This document shows positions 15,001 through 21,039 of a stretch of DNA of 64,000 nt, piece after piece. Origin of the DNA: Patiria miniata (taxonomy: Eukaryota; Echinodermata; Asteroidea; Valvatida; Asterinidae); the NCBI RefSeq assembly GCF_015706575.1, contig NW_024037047.1, positions 7,506,632 to 7,570,631 on the forward strand. Direction: 5' to 3'. Position 1 is the stretch's first letter; each line of letters starts with the position of its first letter. Both the position numbers and the translations under genes were made by a program. The notes below the pieces were generated by a model, which did no database searches, was not told the origin of the DNA, and worked only from the letters and a program-made list of their open reading frames with translations.

Positions 15001-15811
15001 TCATACCCATAATATTTTCCCCCGTAAAGCACGTCCAAGCGAACGCAAAATTTCGCGTTGGCGTTCAGTTCATTCCGGCAGCTAAAATAAAGCCCGGTTT
15101 GTTACCGAAATGACGCAAATAAAGCCGCATATTGGCGCGAAAATTCGCACGAAGCTTCGCGAATGCATGGTTGGAGCCGCTTGTCGAAGCCAGCCGGAAC
15201 CTCAGCCGCATTCCAAAGCTTCGGGCCGCTGTGGGGCTCCGCGCCGCACAAAGACGGAATCTCATTTTTAAGTCGGAGCCCAATTTAGCATTTATCCTAA
15301 AAATAACCTGCCGAGTTTATAAAAAAACTCAGTGATCGTGATGGTACTAAACAAACGCTCACATTATTCCCTTCCGTCTGGCTTGCCGTCATTTAGAAAA
15401 GAAGAAATGTAGCTGATTTCCAACAACCGGTCAAGAGACTTTATGCATTGCTATTCTTTGTCATTTTAATTTATTAACAGTGAGTGCACAAAAATGTGTA
15501 CTCATCCCTTTCAGGCATTTTAGTCATTGCTCTCTAACTCCATCTTTAAAAAAAATATGAGGTCAATTGATTGATTGTTTGAATCATAAGTGCTCTCGAC
15601 GAAATCGTATTTCATGTGCGTGGTTTTCACTCTTTCCTCGAAAAGTTAGATTTGGAACATTCGTCCTGAGGTTTTGAGTGGTGTTAGTATTGGAAACTAA
15701 CAAAATGCATGAAAAGCAAATGATCTTACAGTCATGCCTTTAAACGCTAAAAATGTCTATCTCACCTGTCAGTGTTGCTGTCAACAGAACTGGCAAAAGG
15801 ATCCGATCCAT
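1..15811 (-). CDS. Gene A: secreted single-discoidin-domain protein (3' end off window)
   Basis: Exons on the minus strand are 15766-15811, 6456-6605, 5009-5147 and 859-1030; the terminal exon should lie left of base 1. The 169 visible residues are a hydrophobic signal peptide split by intron 1 (MDRILLPVLLTATLT, then VLFVGVES), a two-cysteine linker (C28, C56) and about two thirds of an F5/8 type C domain starting at C68. Every exon length (46, 150, 139, 172 nt) and intron phase equals that of gene B, and each junction has a GT/AG pair. Known for the family: F5/8C domains are secreted beta-sandwiches that bind sugars or phospholipids, so a lectin-like extracellular role is likely but inferred. 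Intron 1 is 9,160 bp against 969 bp in gene B, the difference being repeats. No break is seen in the coding parts. I do not recognise an individual gene name. Confidence 0.8.
65..600. repeat. Gene A intron 4, duplicated in gene B
   Basis: The stretch 85-207 and 600-835 matches 23900-24300 behind gene B exon 4 (for example the shared gcggtgaaatggcac and aagaattattatgacagtt). The alignment is interrupted only by the MITE at 208-579. This marks A and B as a segmental duplication that includes introns. Confidence 0.75.
208..579. mobile_element. PIF/Harbinger-like MITE (family H), copy 1
   Basis: Terminal inverted repeats start GGC(C) followed by an A-run and agtctccggtttctggtatg, and the other end is the inverse. 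A 3-bp duplication TAA lies on each side (205-207, 580-582), the TWA target typical of PIF/Harbinger. The corresponding gene B intron is empty at this point. It has no coding capacity. Confidence 0.72.
859..1030 (-). CDS. Gene A exon 4, middle of F5/8C domain
   Basis: 172-nt exon between a ctgtatacag acceptor and a gtgagt donor; phase 2 in, phase 0 out. It encodes the NSWIEVDL core strand, VVTGVITQG and a Gly-Trp loop, the most recognisable part of an F5/8C fold. The gene B (24318-24489) and gene D (44292-44463) exons have exactly the same length. Confidence 0.88.
1147..2320. mobile_element. Two tandem foldback MITEs with CTAGGTTCACACATTCCCGA ends
   Basis: The inner end of the first element is the inverse of its start (gggaatgtgtgaacctagcat around 1677-1698). 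A second, similar element runs from there to 2320 and ends in the same inverse motif. Both are rich in short direct and inverted units such as attcttacaag and ccccgat. A truncated relative sits at the same place in gene B (24595-24800), so the first insertion predates the A/B duplication. Confidence 0.6.
2588..2755. repeat. Foldback repeat built from TGTTCCGACACCCCTA units
   Basis: The left arm has several copies of a 13-16 bp unit (tgttccgacacccctatg). The right arm has the inverse units, separated by an AACCCTAA-rich loop. A shorter version sits at 25012-25112 in gene B, so it predates the duplication. Confidence 0.6.
2763..3119. mobile_element. hAT-like foldback MITE (family CAT), copy 1
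   Basis: Begins GGGGTCCGCTCATAA and ends with the inverse of CGGGGCCGTATCATAAG-type sequence. It is flanked by an exact 8-bp duplication GACGGAAC (2755-2762 and 3120-3127). The interior is tandem and inverted copies of a 16-bp unit, tccgacgcctcataag. An 8-bp duplication suggests hAT-type mobilisation. It is absent from the matching gene B intron. Confidence 0.75.
3240..3660. repeat. Gene A intron 3 segment duplicated in gene B
   Basis: Matches 25110-25500. Copy A has an extra local tandem duplication of about 48 bp around 3338-3415 (agccaggcgtgcagcatttg twice). No exon is seen here. Confidence 0.6.
4432..4992. mobile_element. Truncated copy of the 10.2-kb mariner-like MITE, with a nested MITE
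   Basis: 4432-4600 and 4795-4992 align with 10490-10846 (shared ttgaaacaagtattctgtgt and the final ttactca before tgta). The left terminal repeat is missing. A separate 180-bp element sits inside at 4611-4790. Confidence 0.55.
4611..4790. mobile_element. 180-bp MITE with 18-bp perfect terminal repeats
   Basis: Both ends are CCATATCTGGCCATCACT in inverted orientation, with no mismatch. It is nested in another MITE. A diverged second copy lies at 52977-53154. I could not fix the target duplication or the superfamily. Confidence 0.6.
5009..5147 (-). CDS. Gene A exon 3, start of F5/8C domain
   Basis: 139-nt exon with acceptor ...cataacag and donor gtaggt. It reads TCPSPGPLGMEDGTIPN then RITVSSYQGSYDGFEARLNN, the canonical first strand of an F5/8C domain with its first disulfide cysteine and the LGMEDG.IP motif. 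Same length and phases (1 in, 2 out) as gene B exon 3. Confidence 0.87.
5466..5745. mobile_element. Family H MITE, decayed copy in gene A intron 2
   Basis: It shares the interior of family H (gcggcgacgcggc, cagcagcaggattccagtc, gtgagtttgg) but its terminal repeats have decayed. The copy at 26061-26415 sits at the matching place in gene B intron 2, so this insertion predates the A/B duplication. Confidence 0.6.
5918..6397. mobile_element. hAT-like MITE with long terminal inverted repeats
   Basis: Both ends read TAGCCTTTAGTCAAGTCCCA in inverted orientation; the imperfect repeat extends about 120 bp. The flanks carry the 8-bp duplication GACACGTA (5910-5917 and 6398-6405). Gene B intron 2 has the uninterrupted site (gcaagacaccgattgg near 27851), so the insertion followed the duplication. 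No coding capacity. Confidence 0.75.
6456..6605 (-). CDS. Gene A exon 2, end of signal peptide and two-cysteine linker
   Basis: 150-nt exon, acceptor ...gatccaaag, donor gtaagt. It finishes the signal peptide (VLFVGVES) and encodes QQRVCYSGPPPEPDPD, then an acidic/Trp helix-like stretch ending in RKRCPGRGKPTPA. It has one copy of the KPTPA unit that is expanded in locus C. Phase 1 on both sides. Confidence 0.85.
7180..7495. repeat. 21-bp satellite, about 15 copies
   Basis: Unit cgttataacgccgtactattg with variants. Each unit contains the dyad cgttataacg or cgttatatcg. Units are contiguous without spacers. It lies in gene A intron 1 and is absent from gene B intron 1. Confidence 0.85.
7551..7730. 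repeat. 22-bp satellite, about 8 copies
   Basis: Unit ttacggattatttaattcgtta, contiguous, starting 55 bp after the 21-bp satellite. The two units share a cgttat core but differ elsewhere. Confidence 0.85.
8330..9138. repeat. Interspersed duplication, copy 1
   Basis: Aligns with 12940-13487 and 13913-14170 (shared aaacagcacattttcacaaac at the start and ccatacagat/c at the end). Copy 2 has one insertion. Both lie in gene A intron 1. No coding exon is seen. Confidence 0.75.
10243..10846. mobile_element. Mariner-like MITE with CAGGGTGAGTCAAAAAA ends
   Basis: Left end CAGGGTGAGTCAAAAAAGCG; the right end is its inverse, read as cgcttttt...gactcaccttg. Terminal repeats run about 50 bp. It belongs to the common CAGGGTGAGT-ended group seen elsewhere in this window with TA target duplications. 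No coding capacity. Confidence 0.65.
11001..11249. mobile_element. hAT-like foldback MITE (family CAT), copy 2
   Basis: Starts GGGGCCGTATCATAAG and ends as the inverse of GGGGTCCGCTCATAAG. An exact 8-bp duplication AAGTAAAC lies at 10993-11000 and 11250-11257. It is inverted relative to copy 1 and shorter because it has fewer tccgacgcctcataag units. Confidence 0.78.
11618..12128. mobile_element. TTAA-flanked MITE (family T), copy 1
   Basis: Flanked by TTAA on both sides (11614-11617, 12129-12132). Ends read AGCTATAGTCCATCATTTG and the inverse. An internal palindrome ggtgcttcttaagaagcacc sits near 11949. TTAA duplications point to piggyBac-type mobilisation. Full copies lie at 26738 and 42333, and a fragment at 28552. 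Confidence 0.75.
12378..12743. mobile_element. PIF/Harbinger-like MITE (family H), copy 2
   Basis: GGCC ends with long inverted repeats (aagtctccggtttctggtatg and its inverse), and TAA duplicated on both sides (12375-12377, 12744-12746). This is the best-preserved copy in the window. Confidence 0.78.
12940..14170. repeat. Interspersed duplication, copy 2, with an insertion
   Basis: Matches 8330-9138 but is split at 13487 by a retroelement-like insertion. The copies differ by scattered substitutions and small indels. Confidence 0.75.
13488..13912. mobile_element. Short retroelement-like insertion with AT-rich tail
   Basis: Compared with the empty copy at about 8870, roughly 425 bp has been inserted with a short duplication ATATT. 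The right end is gggtaaataaaataatg followed by (aata)n, like the 3' end of a non-LTR element. A second copy lies inverted at 46098-46492. No reverse transcriptase reading frame is present. LINE fragment or LINE-mobilised SINE, undecided. Confidence 0.55.
14171..15540. other. Gene A intron 1, no gene recognised
   Basis: Nothing conserved is seen. 15030-15290 is more GC-rich than its surroundings and open on both strands, but neither translation resembles a known domain and there are no splice signals that would make an exon. Confidence 0.5.
15766..15811 (-). CDS. Gene A exon 1, signal peptide start
   Basis: 46-nt coding part: ATG at 15811, reading MDRILLPVLLTATLT plus one base, then donor gtgaga. 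The ATG lies about 80 bp downstream of the CCAAT-CRE module. Gene B exon 1 is the same length and differs at residues 2-3 (EG for DR). Confidence 0.85.
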
Positions 15812-15891
15812 CTTCGCGAATGAAGCTGATAGAAGTGGTTATTAGCTGCAGTCAGTGCTCGCTTTTGCTGCCGTCCGCGTAATCATATGGC

Positions 15892-15912
15892 TGACGTCAT
15901 TTTCAGCCAATC
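15892..15912 (-). promoter_or_regulatory. CCAAT-CRE module of gene A
   Basis: On the minus strand: GATTGGCTG, four bases, then the full palindromic CRE TGACGTCA (15892-15899), about 80 bp above the ATG. The inverted CCAAT core is at 15907-15911. The spacing equals that at D and F exactly. CREs bind CREB/ATF-type bZIP factors and CCAAT boxes bind NF-Y; binding here is inferred. Confidence 0.65.
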
Positions 15913-15955
15913 AGCGACGAGGATACCTTCTACGTAGACGGTTAGATGGTTCCTG

Positions 15956-16381
15956 ATTGGTTGAATCCTACACTGCTGGGCGGAACCTTCTTCATCCAAG
16001 CGTTATCGACTTTAAGAAACCGACTCATTAAGCTCATTATCTGGCTATAACACTCTACCAAATCTCTCATCTCTATTGAAACGAAAAATGACATTAAAAT
16101 TCTCCCCTAAAATTGGCGAGACGCTTTATTAAAAAGTGACCATATTACTTTTATTTTGCCTTGGCAAGTACAACGGATGAGGACACAATTGAAGACGCGC
16201 TGAAATAGATACCTGAAGAAGCAATTAGCGGATATCATTCATTATTTCAGCGCTTTGCGCGTAGGATATAATGAAATATAAATTATCTTGGAAGGTCAAA
16301 TAGACTCGCAAGTGAAGCCACAGTAATTGGTTGAATCCTACACTGCTGGGCGGAACCATTTTCATCCAAGCGTTATCGATT
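15956..16381. repeat. Upstream direct repeat of gene A
   Basis: attggttgaatcctacactg...cgttatcga occurs at about 15956-16010 and again at 16327-16381, in the same orientation. The gene B counterpart is at about 29219. The second copy is the best empty-site match for the MITE in gene B. Confidence 0.6.
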
Positions 16382-16384
16382 GAA

Positions 16385-16652
16385 GTGTTCTTTCAGAAAA
16401 ACAGAACACATCACACAGAGATGCGTGAATTTTTTTTTTCTTTGTGATCCGTGGACAGAACTTTAAAATGGTAGTTGTGTTTGAAATTGCGGTGCTTGAA
16501 AAGTACAAAAGTGATATGAATGATTCTTGTACTAAAACAAAGCTTATAAATTTGGGCTTTCATATCCTAGATTTTAAAAGTGCTGCATGCAGAACTTCAC
16601 TAAAACAATAGGCCCGACATTAATCGTTGGTTTTTTTTTTCACTCACCCTGT
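16385..16652. mobile_element. Half of a palindromic mariner-like MITE
   Basis: Ends tcactcaccctg and aligns with the right arm of the intact element at 63488-63939 (shared gatccgtggacagaa, ttcatatccta). A matching half lies upstream of gene B at 29582-29816, so it predates the A/B duplication. Confidence 0.6.
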
Positions 16653-16873
16653 AGCTACCATGAGAAGCCTTGCGTGGAAATATTATTTTAGCGATTGTCA
16701 TCAATTATTGAAGCGCTTTTAGGGTAGTGTATATAATGATATATTAATCATATTCGAAGGTCTAGTAGACTCGCAGGTGAAGTCATGTTAAAGTAAGCCC
16801 CCCGCAATTAGGGCCTACTCCATTAAAATTTTAAGCTTCGCTTCAGATGCTGATGATTCAGAGTCAATTTTTG

Positions 16874-17144
16874 TTCAAGGTCAAGGTCAAGGTACCCATA
16901 GCCATTATTGGCCGTAGGGGCAGTGGGATGTTAGAGGTCTACTGTGTCTTGGGCACGGCATATGAGTGGCGGGGCCCAGTCCTCTCCTCTCGCCGTCTTA
17001 CCTTCCCTGAACGAATCAGGTACCCATTTTACTGTTGGGTCGTCAGAGAGAGTGTTTTCCAGTTTTTGGTCCGAATGGGATTCGAACCGCCAACCTTCCA
17101 CTCCGTAGCTCCACGCTCTAACCGCTCGGCTACGAGGCCCCTCT
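16874..17144 (-). mobile_element. tRNA-derived SINE, copy 1
   Basis: On the minus strand it begins ggggcctcgtagccgag, with a pol III A box (TAGCCGAGCGGTTAGAGC) and B box (GGTTCGAATCC) in a tRNA-like arrangement, and ends in an (accttg)n tail. An exact 8-bp duplication AATTTTTG flanks it (16866-16873, 17145-17152). It is a SINE rather than a functional tRNA gene: the tRNA-like head runs straight into a 190-bp body. Confidence 0.8.
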
Positions 17145-17415
17145 AATTTTTGGTACGGCAGGCAATACAGCCTCATTGCACTTTAGAAACATCAGTATCT
17201 GAAGCATGCGTGACGACTAATTTGCTCGATGTGGACGCATTATTATTCCACCCCTGCTGAAGACTCGTTCGACAGGGGCACTGATGCTGGTTCTTTTCGG
17301 TCAAAAAAATACGAACTGCGAGATGTTTTCTGCCTCCAGTTTTGGCATCAGCGCACTCTTTGTGGTCCTTGTACGCATACAGTATGATTGCCGAATTGTC
17401 AGACATGACTCAAAA

Positions 17416-17692
17416 AGGCCATCAGCCTCGGTCCAAAATTTTGGCCACCGGTATCAAATGAGGGGAATAATCGTCATAGCGATTTTGGCAAGGTATACAC
17501 CTCTAGAGTTGGGAAATATGTGATACCGGGTAGCATTGCAGCGGTGGCAGCTTTTTGGGTGTTATCACCCTTTTTTTCAAAATGTCCATCAAAATGCTTG
17601 CGACCACTCTAGGGGCGGTATACCTTGCGCATGCGCACTATAATCATTTATGCCCTGATTTGATACTGGCCAAACCCCCAGGCTGATGGCCT
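17416..17692. mobile_element. MITE with AGGCCATCAGCC ends
   Basis: The ends are inverted AGGCCATCAGCCT, and imperfect complementarity continues inward for about 100 bp (tatcaaat, aaggtatac, tctagagt blocks on both sides). AAAA lies at each flank, too simple to be sure of as a duplication. Confidence 0.6.
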
Positions 17693-18164
17693 AAAATTAA
17701 CTCCAACTAAACTGTGCGTAAAAAGGAGCAAACTTTCTCACTATCGAATCAGGCACGCATGCTTCCCACATAGCATACAACGTACGTACACTAGAATGGT
17801 GCCTTGCCACTCAAGTTCCATGCAGATAGATCAACAGTGCATACAACGCGCGTCTATTTACCGGACCACGCAATATGTGACTACGGGGTACGGGTACCGG
17901 TTGCCCTGCAAACCATGCATTCAAAACACGTCTTTTTACTGACGGTAACCAGTGGCAATAATAATTATGTGGCTACGGCTAGTCACCAGTATGCGTATAT
18001 TAGATCATGCGCAAACGCACGAGGTATCTGCCAAAGCTAGCCGTAGCCAAGTCAAATTAAGTACGTCAGTGCAGCCGGTACGATGGTCGCCAGAACGATG
18101 GAACATTAACGGCGGTATTATTCTGGCGGAATTTGGATTTCGTTAGGCAACAACTGCAAGTGCA

Positions 18165-18345
18165 TTTTCATATTGGTCTCGTGCTGGTCTCGGCCCCAAG
18201 TTCCGAGAACAGTAGGTTCGAGACCAAGACCAAGACCAGCGTTTTTTCCGAGACCATGCGTGGTCGAGACCGAGAACACGTTCTGACTGGTCTCGAGACT
18301 AGTCTCGAGACCAAGACCAGACTGGACGGCTACAACACTGTCAGG
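18165..18345. repeat. Repeats of (a)gaccaagaccag and its inverse
   Basis: A cluster of direct and inverted ggtctcgagacc-type units, the pattern of the subterminal repeats of some DNA transposons. Ends are not defined. It is followed by a poly-C tract at 18349-18368. Confidence 0.5.
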
Positions 18346-18654
18346 TACCCCCCCCCCCCTCCCCCCCCAAAAAAAGTCAAAAGTGGATAACATCTGAAGA
18401 TTGTGCGAATTATTGTTGGCGACATTAAATAACGTTAAAAAAAAAATATTAAAAATATTAGGAAACATTGTGTTGGTAGTGTTTTCGGGTAGTCACAAAA
18501 GTAAGGCCTGTATCCTTTGCATGCATTGGATGAATATCAGCGAAACCTTTACTGACTGTAGTCAATACCTAGACCAAAAGTTGGCTGAAGAATAAAACTG
18601 GTATAAGCCTTGGGAGACAAAACTTATCCAAAGGGACACTTTTACTCACCCTGT

Positions 18655-19235
18655 ATAGCATCTGTATAGCGTGCGGAGCCAACAGGGAAAAATGGAAGGG
18701 GCCTTCAGCCATATTTCGGAGGATTCTGTGTTTATTACCGGAAGACTATTCCGTGCGTTGGCGATTTCTGACTGTTTAGCACTGCGATGGGCTTTTCTGT
18801 GATTTCAAAGGGAAATTCAGTGAAGTCGGAAACTGCAATAACTAGAGATATACATGATGCAATTTTGGTTTCCAATTTATTTTTTTTTTCAGTGAAATTT
18901 GTCACGACACCATCGCAGTGAAGCCTGACGAGTCTGCTTAATTATACGGTTCTAATATAGCCTAAAGTTGCGAACCTAGTCCGCTTTTAAGTGTTTGAAC
19001 TTGCTGCTCACTTTTTGTTGGTTCGAACTTGCATGACTTTGTCAGTAAAACAAATTCACGCGTTTTGCATCAGTGGACGTACCAAATTGAAAAATAGAAT
19101 TTGTTTCAAGAACAATATTTGTTGGTTGTGTAAATATGAAAATCTTGAACTTCTTGAAAAGTTGGCTGACAGGAGTGACAGCACAAAAGAACAAAACATT
19201 CGTTGTCATTTCCAGTTCCTTCTTTTAGAGAAATA
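18655..19235. repeat. Segment upstream of exon C paralogous to gene D intron 1
   Basis: 18715-18855 and 19020-19235 match 35220-35365 and 36085-36270 in gene D (shared ggaagactattcc, agcactgcgatgggctttt-like and gcatcagtggacgtaccaaat). C lacks the MITE that gene D carries at 35366-36014. It links locus C to the plus-strand D lineage. Confidence 0.65.
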
Positions 19236-19389
19236 ATATATTTGCAATTACTGACTTTCAGGTGTCATTGTGGTTCTATGAAATAAAAGAAGTAGCTTTA
19301 ATCTTAAAGGGCTCTGTGTCGTATATGTGGATACGATCTTTGTGACTAAAAAAGTAAAGAAAGAGGGCATTATGCATATTGATACTTGC

Positions 19390-19502
19390 TATGAGGCGGA
19401 ATAAATAATTTTATGCCTCATAAGTCCGACGCCTCATAAGTCCGAAATTTCGGACTTATGAGGCGTCGGACCCATGAGGCGTCGGACTTATGATACGGCC
19501 CC
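19390..19502. mobile_element. Family CAT MITE, truncated copy
   Basis: Only the right part survives: cgcctcataagtccgaaattt, the inverse units, and the terminal gatacggcccc. No target duplication can be defined. Confidence 0.6.
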
Positions 19503-19988
19503 GATCCATGGACTATTTGCACAAAAATGTAAAAAAACAAAAATTGTGACATCATCATAACGTCATGAAACAAATGCGATAATTTTTTAAACACATGAAA
19601 CTTAGTGGAAAGTAAATGTGACTAGTATGCAAAATTCGAGATGACGTCATCAATTGATTTTTAATCAATGTTCAAACTTTTATAATTGTTGGCTACTAGC
19701 AAAATGTTACTTTAAATGCACGTTTCAAGCGAACTTATCATTAACATGACTTCACATTGAAAAAAATTAATGCGGTAAAGCATTAATGTTCTGTTACCAA
19801 GCAGACATAGACCTCTATAGTTTTGTATTCGTTTTGTGGAAGGTCATAGATACATGCGCAAAAAAAGGCGATTTTTGTTTTAAGGGAAGGTCCTATACTG
19901 TTATGAAACTTGTTGTTTTCCATAAGAAAAACAAGTTTTCAACCTTTATGCGATACAGTTATTACATGTTTTTGTTTTTGATCCAAAG

Positions 19989-20864
19989 TGTTGCTGGTTG
20001 GTGTGGAGAGCCAGCAGAGGGTGTGTTACTCCGGTCCGCCACCGGAACCTGATCCTGATAATCCGGGTGACTGGATGAAGCAAGTCATGCAAGAGATACG
20101 GAAGCATTGCCCGGGAAGGAAGCAACCAACCCCAGCTAGTACGGGAAAACCAACCTCAGCTAGTGCGGAGAAACCTACCCCAGCTGACACGGAGAAACCT
20201 ACCAAAGCTGGTACGGAGAAACCTACCCCAGATGGCACGGAGAAACCTACCAAAGCTGGTACGGAGAAACCTGCCCCAGCTGGTACGGAGAAACCGTTAC
20301 CACAGCTGGTACGAAGAAACCGTTACCACAGCTGGTACGAAGAAACCGTTACCACAGCTGGTACGGAGAAACCTACCCCAGCTGGTACGGAGAAACCTAC
20401 CCCAGCTGGTACGGAGAAACCTATCCCAGCTGATACGGAGCAACCTACCCAAGCTGGTACGGAGAAACCTACCCCAGCTGGTACGGAGAAACCTACCCCA
20501 GCTGGTACGGAGAAATCTACCCAAGCTAATACGGAGCAACCTACCCAAGCTGGTACGGAGAAACCTACCCCAGCTGGTACGGAGAAACCTACCTCAGCTG
20601 ATACGGAAAAACCTACCACAGCTGGTACGGAAAAACCTACCCCAGCTGGTACGGAGAAACCTACCACAGCTGAAACGGAGAAACCTACCACAGCTGGTAC
20701 GGAGAAACCCACCACAGCTGGTACGGAGAAACCTACCCCAGCTGGTACGGAGAAACCTACCCCAGCTGGTACGGAGAAACCTACCCCAGCTGGTACGGAG
20801 AAATCTACCCAAGCTGGTACGGAGAAACCTATCCCAGCTGATACGGAGCAACCTACCCAAGCTG
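19989..20864 (+). CDS. Locus C: orphan exon 2 with about 31 Pro/Thr-rich octapeptide repeats
   Basis: The exon follows acceptor ...tttgatccaaag and precedes donor gtaagt, as in genes A and B. It begins like their exon 2 (VLLVGVESQQRVCYSG, then DWMKQVMQEIRKHCPGR), after which one KPTPA unit is expanded into about 31 repeats with consensus KPTPAGTE (24 nt). It is 876 nt against 150 nt in A and B, and still phase 1 on both sides. The repeat is rich in Pro, Thr, Glu and Lys, like a mucin-type O-glycosylated stalk, an inference from composition. No signal exon or F5/8C exon lies near it on this strand between genes A and B. It could be a pseudogene relic, an exon spliced to distant exons, or a reading frame running through the donor to 21034. 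Three adjacent repeats carry a 2-nt insertion each and together keep the frame. Confidence 0.62.
20123..20864 (+). repeat. 24-bp coding minisatellite inside locus C
   Basis: About 31 tandem units of ggtacggagaaacctacccc plus agct, with third-position and codon variants (KPTTA, KPTKA, QPTQA, KSTQA, KPIPADTE). Three neighbouring units at 20291-20368 are 26 bp long. Higher-order patterns (KPIPADTE followed by QPTQAG twice) indicate recent block duplication. Confidence 0.9.
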
Positions 20865-21039
20865 GTAAGTCGTCATGCAATCTACCAGATCATTATACAG
20901 TGACTGTCGAATCGGTGTCTTGCGATTCTTCTACAACTAAAAGAGATTTTTCGAGGCAAGAGTTACAAGTGATAAGACAACAGACGCGTGACCATTTAAA
21001 AAAGAACAAGTTAAAGTGTTCCCCTCGAAATTAAACATT

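Noticed and set aside
15065-15335. GC-richer block open on both strands
   Set aside because: Neither translation has a recognisable motif, and the alanine/arginine-rich composition follows from base content.
17075-17141. tRNA gene on the minus strand
   Set aside because: The A and B boxes are present, but the sequence continues into a SINE body with target duplications; no independent tRNA is supported.
20163-20903. Second 246-residue plus-strand frame (RRNLPQLV repeats) and 185-residue minus-strand frame (VGFSVPAG repeats)
   Set aside because: A 24-nt tandem repeat keeps several frames open automatically. Only the KPTPAGTE frame joins the conserved exon-2 start and fits the splice phases.
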